A stretch of DNA of 64,000 nucleotides, taken from the NCBI RefSeq assembly GCF_016862975.1, contig NZ_BONZ01000021.1:62001-126000 (forward strand). Direction: 5' to 3'. This stretch comes from Rugosimonospora africana (GTDB lineage: Bacteria; Actinomycetota; Actinomycetes; Mycobacteriales; Micromonosporaceae). Both the position numbers and the translations under genes were made by a program. Each line of letters opens with the position of its first letter. Position 1 is the first letter of the stretch. The notes beneath the pieces were generated by a model. That model saw only the letters and a program-made list of their open reading frames with translations, was not told the origin of the DNA and did no database searches. This document shows, piece by piece, positions 25,101 to 33,851 of this stretch.

Positions 25101-28100
25101 GTACGCGCCGCCCAGCTCATGCCCGAGCGCGGCGTGCCGCAGGTCGGGCGCATCGGCGTGCGACCCACCCGCACCCGGCGGTCCGCCACCGTCGTCCCGG
25201 TGCGGCGGTCCGCCGTTGCCCCCGCCCGGCCCGTCGTCCGCGGGCGGCCCGCTGCCCTCGCCCGGCCCGTCGTCGCCCGGACCGTCGTGCTCGACCGGCC
25301 CGTCGTGCTCGCCCGGACCGTCGTGCGGCAGCGGGCCGGCGTGCGGGCCGAGCCCGTCGGTCTCGACCGGTCGTGCGCCGCCGATCGACGGGGGTGGCGC
25401 CTCGTCCGGCCGTCCCGACAGGTCGAGGCGCGACGGGTCCAGCACGTTCGGCGGCTCACGGAACCGGAACTGCCGCACCTCGGTCGTCGGCCCGTCGGGA
25501 ACCTCGACCAGGGGCCTTCCGTCCGGGCCCAGCTCCGGAAGGCGCGGCAACACGTCCTGCGAGACCTTGTAGTACTCCACCCGGACCGTACCGTCGCGGA
25601 TCGCGTCGGCCAGGCCGGGATTGTCCCGGAAGAGCTGGCGGAGCGTGGCGTCGTGTTCGAGGAAGTGCGCCAGGTACGGGGCGCTGCCCTGCTGTACCCG
25701 GCCGTACCCCTCGATGACCCGGGTGCCGAGTTCGCCCGCGCCGCCCTTCGCCTCGACGATGACCAGCCGGCTGTGGCCCGGATCGTTCGGGTCCCACTTG
25801 AGCCCGATCAGGTCCAGCTCACCGCTGCGCGGTTCGGCCCGCGGATCGCCGTACACCTCGATCGGGATGCCGTCGCCGTCCTTGCCCAGCGTGGAGAGGA
25901 CGTAGTCCCGGCCGCCGTGCATGCCGATCTCGTTGACCGCCTGGGTACGGTCCGCGTGTGCGTCGCTGAGCCGGGTCGAGGTATCCCTGAGCCGGTCGAT
26001 CAGCCCGGTGTCCACTCCGGCGTTGAACAGCTTCCGTTGTGTACGGGACAGGTTCTTCCTGTTGAACTCGCTGGGCTTGACCGGCTTCACTCGCTCGTAG
26101 CCGGCGGCGTCGTTGATTTCCGCGATCCGCCGGTTCGCCTCGTCGACGAGCCGGTGTTGCTCGGGCTCCAGGGCGAGGATGCGTTCGTGGGCGGCGTGCC
26201 AGGCCCGTGACGCCTCCCGGATCGCGCCGGTCGTATCGCCTGCCGGTGACCTCGGGTCATTCGACAGGTCATGCGGAGCGGGCGGCCCCTGGTCAGCCTT
26301 GACCTTGAGGTCGATCATCTCCCCGGCACGCGGGTCGGGCGCCCATTCCTGGCTGCGGTAGAACCGCGGCTTCCCCGACGCGGTCCGGTACGTGTTCTTC
26401 GCGTCCCCGGGGAAGTGGAACCTTCCCTCGGAGTCCTTCGACAGCGGGTCGCTGAACCGCGCGAGCTTGACCGAGGTCGTCTCCAGATCGTCCTCGGTCC
26501 ACTTCTCCGGGGATTCGACCTCGCGCTCCCGCGCGCCAACCTCGGGCAGCGACGAGTGCTCACCCGGCGGAAGGATCTCGTGCCGAGCGGGCGGAAGGTG
26601 ATCGCTCCCGCCGGGCGGAAGGTCGTCGCGTCCGCCGGGCGGAAGGTCGTCGCGCCCGGACGGTGTCGGGTCGTCGCGTCCGGGTGGCAGGGTCTCGTGC
26701 TCGTCTCGCGGCGCGAACGTCCGCTCAGGCCGGGCCCGCTCGTCGACGGGCGTCCGCTCGTCGCGCGCCAACGGCTCATCCGCCGGCCGCCGCTCATCGA
26801 ACCCCGGCGCCCGCTCGTCGCGCACCAGCGACTCATCCGCCGGCCGCCGCTCATCGAACACCGGCGCCCGCTCATCACGCGCCAGCGACTCATCCGCCGG
26901 CCGCCGCTCATCGAACACCGGCGTCCGCTGGTCCGGGATCGCCTGCTCGTCCCGGATCGGCGCGGGTTCGTCCGCCCGTACCGAGTCATCCAGCGGACCT
27001 CGCTGTTCCGGCGTGCCGTGCTCGTCCGCGGCGAGGTGCTCGATCGATGACGCCTCGCGCTGGCTGGGGATCAGCGGCTCCTCCGGACCGCGCCCCTCGG
27101 TGCGCGGATCCGGCGCCCCGGCCCGCTCGTCGTCGCTCCGGGGGGTGCCGGAGCGATCCTCTGTCCGCACGTCCTCGGGACGGCCGCCGGACGGTCGCCC
27201 GTCCTCGGGGCCCCGGTCGTCGTGCGGCCCGCCCCCGGGGCCCCGGTCGCCCGGTCGCCCGTCTTCGGGCCGGCCGCCCTCGACCCCGTCGGTCCGTTCG
27301 TGGGACGCCGGCGGTTCCGCGTGATCGCCGTACCGCTCGCCGCCGCCGTACGGGTCGCCGCCGTGCTCGCCACCGCGGTAGGGATCGCCGCCCCGATAGG
27401 GGTCGCCACCGCGATACGGATCACCGCCGCCGTAAGGGTCGCCGCCTCCGTCGTAATCACCGCCGTCGTAGTCACCGCCGTCGTGCTCGGTGAACGAGGG
27501 CTCCTCCGGGCGGGTGCCCGACTCGTCGTGGGTGAGCGTGAACTCCAACGACGCGCTCGGATCCAGCGAGGTGTGCGTCGGCGCCAGCGCTTCCGGCTGG
27601 GCACCGGGGGTGAACGGTTCCCCATTGGCGTCCAGCACGATCGACCACACGCCGGAGATGTTCGTGTCGTGCATCGGCCCGGCATCGGACACCGCGCTGA
27701 CCTGCGCGTCGACCCAGACGACCGTACCATCGACGTTGACCGCGTTGAACGCGTGACCGGTGTCCTTGGACGTCCACTCGACCACGACCACAGCCGACGA
27801 ACCCGGTCCCGCGTCGCGCAGGCGGGCGGCCACCTCGTTCAGCGCCGTCGGGTCCGTACCCAGGTGGTCCCAGCTCGACCGCGTCCAGTCCACGATCCGG
27901 ACGGGGCCGCCCGTCTCGCCCGCCAGGCTCGGATCGAGCATCGACGCGGCCACCGTCGGGTCGCCGTACCAGGTGGCCAGGAACGACATCGACACATCCA
28001 CGCAGTTGTTCGCGCGCCCGAACACCCGCGAGCCACCGTCGTTGACCCGCCCGGCCCAGTCGCCCCGGCGCGGATCCGGGTGCACCAGCGGCTCGCCGTC

Positions 28101-31100
28101 CCGCCCGCGCGGTACCAGCGCCTCCAGGATCTCCTGGTGATGTTCCTCCGGCGGGGACAGGTCGCTGCCATACGGCCGGGTGTCCTCCAGCGGTACGCCG
28201 TCCCCGACCGCTCCGAGGTCGCGGGGCGGAGCGGGGGTCTGCGAATCGTGCCCGTGCGGGGCGGAGGGGTGATCAGGCGGCGAGCCCGGTGGTGGCGGGT
28301 CGCCCGGGCCGCCGGGCCCGTGCGGATCCTGACCCGGCGGCGGCTCGAACCCGTCCCGCGGGTCCACCGCCTGGACGTGGAAGTCGTCCATGAACGGTTC
28401 ACAGGTGTTGCAGGGCGGTTCGTAGTCGCCGTGCGACTGCTTCGTCGAGTCGCCAACCCAGTGAGTCGACATCAGGCTGCCGTCGAGATGGTCCCGGGCG
28501 TAGTTGGCGAAGTCGCCCGGGCTCCCCTCCGCCTCCCACTGCGCCTGGAGGTCCCACAGACGGTCCGAGATCAGGGCCACCTCGGCGCACTTGCCGTGGT
28601 TGGCGCCGACGTGCTTGTTCGGGTCCGCTTCCGCATCGGCGGCGATCCGGTCGAGGACGCGCTGCGCCTCGGGATGAATCCGCGGTTCGACCTTGGGGCT
28701 GCCGTCGCCGGGGGAGATCGTCCGCATGCTGGAGTGGCTACGGACGTTGGTCGTCCCGTGCTCGTCCGAGAGCATCGCGCCGGACATACGTACCTTGTTC
28801 TTGGTACCCAGCCCCTCGCTGCTCATCTTGTCGCGCACCGAGTCCGCGAACTTGCGGGACGCGTCGGTGACCGCCCGCTTCGCCTCGGTGCCCTGCGGGT
28901 CGCCCTCGAACTGCTTGACCGGCCCCTCGTAGCTCCGGGTGTCGTGTGCCGTCTTGGTGGTGGACTGCTGCGCCGGGTACTCGTTGTCGGGGTGCTCGCC
29001 CGGCGGAGGCGGCCGGTCGTTGCCACCGCCGCCACCACCGTCGCCGGAGCCACCGCCGGAGCCGCCGTCTTTCGCGGTCGGCTGGTCGGACGGCGACGTG
29101 GTCTGCTCGGTGCGATCGGTGGTCACCGTCGTCTCGTCGTGCCCGCCGCCGAGCCGGGCGGGTGGACCACTGTGCTCACCGGAGCCGGACCCGGCGAGCG
29201 CGAGTTCACCGGACCGTTGCTCGATCAGCGGCAGGGCGGCGGCCACCGGTCCGGCGGCCGCGGCCTTCTTGTCATCGGTCCGGGTGGAGTCCGGCCTGTT
29301 CTGGTCCGGTCTGCTGGAGTCCGGCCTGGCGGCGTCGGGCCTCGTTGAGTCGGGCCTGCTGGAGTCGGGCCTGCTGGAGTCGGGTCTGGTGGCGTCCGGT
29401 GCGCGCCGGTCGCTCCTGGGCGCGTCGGTGGGCCGGGAGCCGGTCGCGGACCGGTCGGCCGGCGCGGTCGTGGACTTCGTCGGATCGGTCCGCGAGGGGT
29501 CGGCCCGGGTCTGGTCGGCCCTGGTCTGGTCGGCCGGCCGGTCGGTCGCCTCGACGCGGGGCCGGGCCGGATCGCTGGCACGGTCGGTCGGGGCGACCGC
29601 GCGCTCGTTGCCGGTCGCGGGCTCCCTGCCCGCGGGTGCCGTCTCTCTGCCGGCCGGTGCCGCCTCCCGGGTCGGGTCGACCGGTGCGGTCGCGTTCTCG
29701 ACCGGTACCGCCTCGGTGTCCGACGGTGCTGTGGCCCGGTCCTCGGTCGGCACGGCGGCCCGGTCCTCGGTCGTGGCCGTCGGCTCGGCCGACCGGTCGA
29801 CCGTGGTCGGCGCCCGGTCTCCCGGCGCGGCGGCGTCGGTCGTCGCCGGCCGGTCGGTGCCCGTCGAGGTCACCGGCTCGGTCGTGGTGGACCGGTCCGT
29901 GGTCGAGCCGCCGTCGGCCGATCGGGTGTCGGACGCCGCGGCCTGCTGGTCGGCGGGCGCGGTCACCGAACCGCCGGACGGCTCGCTCGTGTCCGGCGCG
30001 AGTGACCGGCCGTCGCCCGGCGCGGAGTCCCTGCCGGACCCGGCGCCCTCGCCCGACCCGGTCGAGGCCGTGCCGTCCGTGCCCGACCTGCCGGCGGTAT
30101 CGGTGCCCGACGTGCCGTTGCCCGACGTGCCCGTGCCCGACGTGTCCCTGCCCGACGTGTCCCTGCCCGCGGTATCCGTGCCCGCGGTGTCCCTGCCAGT
30201 CGCGCCCGTGCCGGACGTGTCCGTGCCCGCGGTGTCCCGGCCCGCGGTGTCCGTGCCCGACGTGCCCGTCGACTCGGTGCCTGTCGACTCAGTGCTCGTG
30301 GTGTCGGTGCTCGTCCCGGTGCCGGTGCGATCGGTGCCGGTGCTCTCGGTGCCCGTCGTTCCGGTGCCTGTGCTCTCGGTGCCTGTGCTCTCGGTGCCCG
30401 TCGTTCCGGTGCCCGTGCCCTCGGTGCCCGTCGTCCCGGTGCCGGGCGCCGTGTCGGTGCCCTGCTGGCCGGTCGACGTCTCGGTCGCGTCGCCGGACGG
30501 AGCGGTCGTCACGTCCGGCGAGCCGGTCGACGTGCCGTCCGACGTGCCGTCCGGAGCGACATCGGGTGCCACGTCGGGTGCCGACGTCGAGCTGTCGGTC
30601 GTGGTCGGCGCCGCCGTGCGGGTGTCGCGAGGGTTGATCCTGTTCCTCACCGACTCCGGGAGCTTGGCCTGGCCGATGACGCCCATCCCGCCGCCCATCA
30701 GGGCCGCGTCGAGGAACGTGCTGAGCGAGATGTCCTTGGTCAGGTTGTCCCAGTTCCAGTTCCCCGTGGTCAGACCCTGGGTGAGCATCATCGAGGCGGG
30801 CATCGCGATGGTGTTGTTCACCGTGTGGATCAGGGCGTTGGTCGCCACCTTCTTCCAGCCGGAAGGAATCTTGAGGTGGATCAGGCCCGCGGGGAACGTG
30901 AGCACGCCGGTGATGGCGGCGGAGATGAGGCTGTGCTTCAGCGACTCGGTGTCGAGGGACTTGCGGGTACCCTCGCTGATCTGGATCTCCTGCGCGAGGA
31001 AGTCGGCGCCCACCTGCAGCACGACCTGCTGGACCTCGTGCATGATGAACTTCGCGAGGATCTTGCGCAGCAGGCTCTTGCCGATCCACTTCATCAGCTG

Positions 31101-31589
31101 CTGGAAGATCTGACCGGCCACGGTACGGGCGGCAGCCACCTCACCGGCGGCCACGGCCTCCGAGCCGCCACCGGTGAAGATGGCGAGCACCTGGCAGATG
31201 ATCAGGGTGATGACGGTGACGAGCAGGGTGATGGTGAGAACCAGCTTGGCGTACTCGATCTGCATCGCCGCGTCGTCGCTGGCGTCGGCGAAGTTCTGAG
31301 CGGCGTCGATGATCTGCGGCAGGCCGTTGCTCGGCCCGACCGCGATCGCGCTCCAGAAGCTGTCGAACGCCTCGCCCGCGTCACCGCCCCAGGCGGTCAA
31401 CACCTGCATGGCGGCGTTGTCGGCGCTGGCCAGACTCTTGTTCAGCTCGCTGGCCAGGTCGCGCCAGGCGTCGCTCAGCTCACGCAGCACATCCTCATCG
31501 CCGTCCGGCCAGGCGGAGCCGCCGCCGATGATGCAGACCGCGTCGAAGAGCCAGTCGAACGGGTGGAGAGTCGGTCGATCAATAGCCAC
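22149..31589 (-). CDS. Giant multi-domain polymorphic toxin, predicted T7SS substrate
   Basis: 3146 residues. Residues 1-~110 are helical with a WXG-like turn (AWGGDAGEAFDSFW, Trp67); membrane helix ~116-138; hydrophobic helical region to ~320. Low-complexity Thr/Gly/Ser/Asp repeats (~330-870) follow. A YwqJ-type deaminase domain (~915-1080) has HGKCAE (Cys1001-Ala-Glu1003) and PCNTC (Cys1060, Cys1063). A papain-like Tox-PL domain (~1140-1310) has Cys1196 (NNCVDVSMSF), His1279 (GHAFNAV) and Asp1294 (VVWVDAQ). Repeats (~1320-1800) follow. A restriction-endonuclease-like fold (~1830-2010) has GELDLIG (Glu1924, Asp1926) and VIVEAKGG (Glu1946, Lys1948). The last ~900 residues contain two dinucleotide-binding motifs, IIGDGWAAT (2460-2465) and VYGAGASGAW (2801-2806), plus IVISIGQES near 2905. 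They look like a flavoprotein oxidoreductase split by DPATGFSVDP repeats (~2613-2770). No signal peptide. Export by the neighbouring T7SS is inferred. Confidence 0.85.
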   Translation of the reverse strand: MAIDRPTLHPFDWLFDAVCIIGGGSAWPDGDEDVLRELSDAWRDLASELNKSLASADNAAMQVLTAWGGDAGEAFDSFWSAIAVGPSNGLPQIIDAAQNFADASDDAAMQIEYAKLVLTITLLVTVITLIICQVLAIFTGGGSEAVAAGEVAAARTVAGQIFQQLMKWIGKSLLRKILAKFIMHEVQQVVLQVGADFLAQEIQISEGTRKSLDTESLKHSLISAAITGVLTFPAGLIHLKIPSGWKKVATNALIHTVNNTIAMPASMMLTQGLTTGNWNWDNLTKDISLSTFLDAALMGGGMGVIGQAKLPESVRNRINPRDTRTAAPTTTDSSTSAPDVAPDVAPDGTSDGTSTGSPDVTTAPSGDATETSTGQQGTDTAPGTGTTGTEGTGTGTTGTESTGTESTGTGTTGTESTGTDRTGTGTSTDTTSTESTGTESTGTSGTDTAGRDTAGTDTSGTGATGRDTAGTDTAGRDTSGRDTSGTGTSGNGTSGTDTAGRSGTDGTASTGSGEGAGSGRDSAPGDGRSLAPDTSEPSGGSVTAPADQQAAASDTRSADGGSTTDRSTTTEPVTSTGTDRPATTDAAAPGDRAPTTVDRSAEPTATTEDRAAVPTEDRATAPSDTEAVPVENATAPVDPTREAAPAGRETAPAGREPATGNERAVAPTDRASDPARPRVEATDRPADQTRADQTRADPSRTDPTKSTTAPADRSATGSRPTDAPRSDRRAPDATRPDSSRPDSSRPDSTRPDAARPDSSRPDQNRPDSTRTDDKKAAAAGPVAAALPLIEQRSGELALAGSGSGEHSGPPARLGGGHDETTVTTDRTEQTTSPSDQPTAKDGGSGGGSGDGGGGGGNDRPPPPGEHPDNEYPAQQSTTKTAHDTRSYEGPVKQFEGDPQGTEAKRAVTDASRKFADSVRDKMSSEGLGTKNKVRMSGAMLSDEHGTTNVRSHSSMRTISPGDGSPKVEPRIHPEAQRVLDRIAADAEADPNKHVGANHGKCAEVALISDRLWDLQAQWEAEGSPGDFANYARDHLDGSLMSTHWVGDSTKQSHGDYEPPCNTCEPFMDDFHVQAVDPRDGFEPPPGQDPHGPGGPGDPPPPGSPPDHPSAPHGHDSQTPAPPRDLGAVGDGVPLEDTRPYGSDLSPPEEHHQEILEALVPRGRDGEPLVHPDPRRGDWAGRVNDGGSRVFGRANNCVDVSMSFLATWYGDPTVAASMLDPSLAGETGGPVRIVDWTRSSWDHLGTDPTALNEVAARLRDAGPGSSAVVVVEWTSKDTGHAFNAVNVDGTVVWVDAQVSAVSDAGPMHDTNISGVWSIVLDANGEPFTPGAQPEALAPTHTSLDPSASLEFTLTHDESGTRPEEPSFTEHDGGDYDGGDYDGGGDPYGGGDPYRGGDPYRGGDPYRGGEHGGDPYGGGERYGDHAEPPASHERTDGVEGGRPEDGRPGDRGPGGGPHDDRGPEDGRPSGGRPEDVRTEDRSGTPRSDDERAGAPDPRTEGRGPEEPLIPSQREASSIEHLAADEHGTPEQRGPLDDSVRADEPAPIRDEQAIPDQRTPVFDERRPADESLARDERAPVFDERRPADESLVRDERAPGFDERRPADEPLARDERTPVDERARPERTFAPRDEHETLPPGRDDPTPSGRDDLPPGGRDDLPPGGSDHLPPARHEILPPGEHSSLPEVGAREREVESPEKWTEDDLETTSVKLARFSDPLSKDSEGRFHFPGDAKNTYRTASGKPRFYRSQEWAPDPRAGEMIDLKVKADQGPPAPHDLSNDPRSPAGDTTGAIREASRAWHAAHERILALEPEQHRLVDEANRRIAEINDAAGYERVKPVKPSEFNRKNLSRTQRKLFNAGVDTGLIDRLRDTSTRLSDAHADRTQAVNEIGMHGGRDYVLSTLGKDGDGIPIEVYGDPRAEPRSGELDLIGLKWDPNDPGHSRLVIVEAKGGAGELGTRVIEGYGRVQQGSAPYLAHFLEHDATLRQLFRDNPGLADAIRDGTVRVEYYKVSQDVLPRLPELGPDGRPLVEVPDGPTTEVRQFRFREPPNVLDPSRLDLSGRPDEAPPPSIGGARPVETDGLGPHAGPLPHDGPGEHDGPVEHDGPGDDGPGEGSGPPADDGPGGGNGGPPHRDDGGGPPGAGGSHADAPDLRHAALGHELGGAYLADADPARTHAALADTLATPELLPHGAVVDPTTGHVRLQFSGDHAYEVRFETAPVGEHDTVTAEGQRYAPTASVRYQSDHAVVYLSENASAEHVRRAVAASLAEVDSVAGDRMAGTRSDVTSILGEGAVPSGRGRHGLGPFDRGRAAAMRTLVFDLRAADAAGDTARVEQLRADAAGMAVAYGLDDRGSPGDIHKLGSNRPKVGDAAREAREKALSRYLGRNSGEVSTITASLMGDDGRLPLADELRALRHADRLRLADGVRDLIARRDTADGLLCERVDAALTGGMLPVFDRLIIGDGWAATSDYLNLGAAGDRGDGVPPVMCIGDHGEPWLGRGELETGQLPLELELRGLPLQPSQFALDGTRFTRSDHFGLAVGAARAMSDMPTYHGSVTSIEVRPGEHAPGWPDGATYRVTVDGRPPMYASAVDVASGPGPARIPGMGERVPAGRLVDPATRFSVDHASGTPTYRDPSGGVVAPRDLPREVQTRFGLDGGGEPLEFRGNPVGPLLADNSGRLTDPRVVDPATGFSVDPDTERLYDPGGRPIHQSSVDPAALRRLGFGPEGFRDPRFVDHPSGYSVHPTTGEIVRTGDRTPVDPADLPPGLHDELRQAASTRQVQFGGHNLAGDYRPEDRVLVYGAGASGAWDVEQAAARPGHHVDWTALDTLGGGTHTRAEVDGAFRKAGGYNRRNTDEHGAYSKEVWSRVRRSLRSPVEVLQTTEGRLRVRFDTGDVEVYDRIVISIGQESSYPTGVADVVSRHELQPLYGVNGEIHGLRDAGGGLRLLGSAGVVGRPGTALSERLPEHLRAAASALVGEQASVLPHDSRDIPPSIRNQAGRIADVNLPVEHFSPAVADPRGHLGDQSRTVADDLAAAGVAVRGLPEINGESDVGLLRYGPDSPGAVALLRELPSASRGLLKTSLENALERARAADLSEIVLDGRSAGLTIAQADDALRQVPDGVRRGVMVRFIVDGGSLHPPSSEGQ
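26745..26935. repeat. 57-bp repeats within the toxin gene (FDERRPADES)
   Basis: CTCATCCGCC starts at 26775, 26832 and 26889, giving three copies with exact 57-bp period. They encode FDERRPADESLARDERAPV-type 19-residue units. A run of GGAAGGTCGTCGCG units (18-21 bp) lies just before, at 26570-26680. Confidence 0.85.
27330..27485. repeat. 18-bp repeats within the toxin gene (GGDPYR)
   Basis: Tandem units coding for GGDPYR/GGDYD six-residue motifs on the minus strand between the Tox-PL domain and the acidic linker. Confidence 0.8.
30060..30470. repeat. Short tandem repeats within the toxin gene (TGTEST/GTDTAG)
   Basis: Dense 15-18 bp units, such as CGACGTGTCCCTGCC and CGGTGCCTGTGCTCT, that encode Gly-Thr-Asp/Glu-Ser-Thr repeats at toxin residues ~370-510. 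A 15-bp run coding RPDSS lies at 29330-29400. Confidence 0.85.
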
Positions 31590-31630
31590 GTCGACCCGCT
31601 CCCCGTCTCAACCGACCGTCGCGGGCGATC

Positions 31631-31969
31631 TCAGTGCTTGCCGAACCACTGCGCGGTCAGATCGTCGAGGTCTTCCGTGCCCTTCACGCCCTCGGTGATC
31701 TGCGGGCCCAGCTTCGACACCGCGACGACCAGGGTCTCTCCGACGTCGAGGATGTTGTGGGCCGGCGACTTGTCGCCGTCCTGCAGGTAGTTCTTGTTGA
31801 ACTGCTTGCCGACCTCGTCGTCGCCCCACGGGCGCTTGGCGTTCAGATCGTCGATGCGCTTGCGCAGGCTGCGCCACTTGGTCAGCATCTGGTCGCCGAC
31901 ACCGGTCAGCTGGCCCGCTCCGGTCAGGGCCGCCGTCGGATCGACCGCGGTCGCCTTCTCGCCTGTCAT
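31631..31969 (-). CDS. Small WXG-like helical protein paired with the giant toxin
   Basis: 112 residues from an ATG overlapping the YbaB stop (ATGA). Two amphipathic helices flank a turn RPWGDDEVGKQF (Trp48-Gly49-Asp50), the same WG-x-D-x-x-G-x-x-F pattern as Trp67 in the giant toxin. It lacks a C-terminal YxxxD/E signal. Such small proteins commonly form dimers with the N-terminal domain of a T7SS toxin. It ends 41 bp before the toxin start, on the same strand, so it is probably the toxin's heterodimer partner (inference). Confidence 0.78.
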   Translation of the reverse strand: MTGEKATAVDPTAALTGAGQLTGVGDQMLTKWRSLRKRIDDLNAKRPWGDDEVGKQFNKNYLQDGDKSPAHNILDVGETLVVAVSKLGPQITEGVKGTEDLDDLTAQWFGKH

Positions 31970-32376
31970 GGCCGCTCCAGGTTGAGGAATTCGAGCTCGG
32001 AGTCCAGCCGGCGGCGCATGCCGTCGACGTCGAACTGGAGATGCGCCTGCAACTCCTCCTCGGGAATGTAGGGCTTGCACGCCTCCGACACCTGGGCCAT
32101 CACGTCGGCCGTCGCGCGTTTGATGGTCTCCGTGATGGTCTCGGCGAGCTGCTTGGAGTCGGGACGCCGGTAGATGCGGGGATCGAGGTCGAGCCGGATG
32201 AGCTGGCCGCGCGGCCCGACGGTGGCCTTGACGTAGCCGTCGTCGGACTTGGCGGTCGCGGTGATCTGGCGGAGTTTCTGCTGGAGTTCGCCCATGCCGG
32301 TGCGCAGGCGGTTGAACTCGCCCATCAGCTCTTCCGCGCGCGCTCTCAACTGACGGTTGTCTTCGCGGTAATCCAC
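31966..32376 (-). CDS. YbaB/EbfC-family protein, T7SS-associated
   Basis: 136 residues from GTG 32376, chosen because GGGGGAGG lies just before it; upstream in-frame sequence is Gly/Ser/Cys-rich and unlikely to be translated. The central region DDGYVKATVGPRGQLIRLDL then DPRIY matches the YbaB fold, with a helix before (LRTGMGELQQKLRQITATAK) and TITETIKRATADVM after. YbaB proteins are nucleoid-associated DNA-binding dimers, but paralogues next to WXG genes in actinobacteria may instead act on T7SS substrates (not proven). Its stop overlaps the WXG-like gene start. Confidence 0.82.
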   Translation of the reverse strand: MDYREDNRQLRARAEELMGEFNRLRTGMGELQQKLRQITATAKSDDGYVKATVGPRGQLIRLDLDPRIYRRPDSKQLAETITETIKRATADVMAQVSEACKPYIPEEELQAHLQFDVDGMRRRLDSELEFLNLERP

Positions 32377-32469
32377 GCCGCCTCCCCCGCAGCATCCCTC
32401 CGCTTCGGAGGATACTGAAACACTGCTACCCATCACCAGACCATTCGCACCGTCAGAAAGGCGCGCGGA

Positions 32470-33813
32470 GTGCATCGTGGAGAACCTCGCCGGCTCAGGC
32501 GGGTGGCACCGGTGGCGGCCCTCATGGTGGGGCTGGCGGCTGGTCTCGCGATATCGGCTCCGGCAGTGGCCACGCCGGCCGGTGCCTGCACGAACGCGGC
32601 CGACCCCGGCACGATGATCCGGCAGACGCCATGGGCGCAGCAGCTTCTCGCCATCGACCGGCTGCGGCCACTGTCGACCGGCGCCGGGATCACGGTCGCG
32701 GTCATCGACTCGGGTGTGGACGCGCAGCACCCGCAGTTGGCCGGCCGCGTGCTGCCCGGCTACGACTACCTGCGCAACACTCCCGGCGGAAACTTCGACT
32801 GCGTGTCCCACGGCACGGCGGTCGCCAGCCTGATCGCCGCCCAACACGTGGACGGCATCGGGTTCGAGGGGCTCGCGCCCGGCGTCACCATCCTGCCGTT
32901 GCGGGTCAGCGACCACGAGGACAACGACAACAATCCCAAGGACGCGGTCAGCCCGCAGGTCTTCGCGGACGCCATCCGGTACGCGGCCGACAGCGGCGCG
33001 AGAATCATCAACATCTCGCTCACCCTGGACGCGGACTTCCCGGCCGTCGCGCAGGCGGTGCGGTACGCGCAGGAGGTCAAGGGCTGCGTCGTGGTGGCGT
33101 CGGTGGGCAACCACCACACGGTCACCACCGGCGCCACGCCATCCGTGCCAGGGGTCAGCCCGTCGGCGGTCAGCGACCCGCCGTCCTACCCGGCCGCGTA
33201 CCCGAACGTGCTCGGCGTGGGCGCGATCGACGAGGGCGGCAAACGGCTGGACGAGTCGCAGGTCGGACCGTATGTCGACCTGGTGGCACCGGGGGGCAAC
33301 GTCCTCGCCGCGACCCGCGTGAGCGGGTACGGGTACTGGAACGGCACGAGCATGGCCGCGCCACTGGTCAGCGCTGCCGCCGCCCTGCTGTGGTCGACGC
33401 ACCCGGCGATGAGCAACATCAACGTGATGTGGCAGCTGACGCACACCGCCGATCCGATGCCCGGCTCGAACCACGGGTCGGAGTACGGGTACGGGCTGGT
33501 CGACCCGTACCGCGCGCTGAGCGAGCAGTTGCCGGTGGCGGGATCGCAGTCCCCCGCCCCGATACCCGCCGCCACGGTCGACCCCGCCGCAGTGGCGCGT
33601 ACCGCCGACTGGCACCACCACGGTCAGGTGGCGCTGATCGTCGGTGGGCTCGCCGTACTGGTGGCGGCCGGCGGCGCCGGGTTCGCGGTGGCCGTGCGAC
33701 GGGGGCGGCTGCGCGACTGGCGACCGGGCAACGCGGCACCGCCGAGGATTCCACCGACGGTCGAGGAGCCCGAGACGGTGTTCTTCGCGCTTCCGGATCG
33801 CGACCTGGGCTGA
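32470..33813 (+). CDS. mycP: Mycosin, subtilisin-like serine protease of the T7SS
   Basis: 447 residues. A signal peptide (residues ~1-35, VAALMVGLAAGLAISAPAVA) is followed by the S8 peptidase domain. Catalytic Asp80 (VAVIDSGVD), His114 (CVSHGTAVAS) and Ser294 (NGTSMAAP) are all present. A Pro-rich linker, a C-terminal membrane helix (~385-405) and a short cytoplasmic tail complete the standard mycosin layout. Mycosin stabilises the ESX membrane complex and cuts some substrates. It is divergent from the YbaB operon across a 93-bp gap with a CCTCCGcttCGGAGG inverted repeat at 32397-32411. Confidence 0.93.
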   Translation: MHRGEPRRLRRVAPVAALMVGLAAGLAISAPAVATPAGACTNAADPGTMIRQTPWAQQLLAIDRLRPLSTGAGITVAVIDSGVDAQHPQLAGRVLPGYDYLRNTPGGNFDCVSHGTAVASLIAAQHVDGIGFEGLAPGVTILPLRVSDHEDNDNNPKDAVSPQVFADAIRYAADSGARIINISLTLDADFPAVAQAVRYAQEVKGCVVVASVGNHHTVTTGATPSVPGVSPSAVSDPPSYPAAYPNVLGVGAIDEGGKRLDESQVGPYVDLVAPGGNVLAATRVSGYGYWNGTSMAAPLVSAAAALLWSTHPAMSNINVMWQLTHTADPMPGSNHGSEYGYGLVDPYRALSEQLPVAGSQSPAPIPAATVDPAAVARTADWHHHGQVALIVGGLAVLVAAGGAGFAVAVRRGRLRDWRPGNAAPPRIPPTVEEPETVFFALPDRDLG

Positions 33814-33845
33814 CGTTCAGCTGAAGTCCGGTCGCGATCCGGAAG
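33790..33845. terminator. Long hairpin overlapping the mycosin stop
   Basis: CTTCCGGATCGCGACC at 33790-33805 is the exact reverse complement of GGTCGCGATCCGGAAG at 33830-33845, a 16-bp stem with a 24-nt loop that contains the TGA. Within the loop TTCAGCTGAA (33816-33825) is another perfect palindrome. No T tract follows, so if it terminates it probably does so as a structured or bidirectional terminator. Confidence 0.6.
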
Positions 33846-33851
33846 CAGTTC

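Noticed and set aside
28939-31113. Plus-strand frame of ~720 residues within the toxin
   Set aside because: Val/Pro/Ser repeats are the complement of the toxin's Thr/Gly/Asp repeats; the minus-strand frame carries the effector domains.
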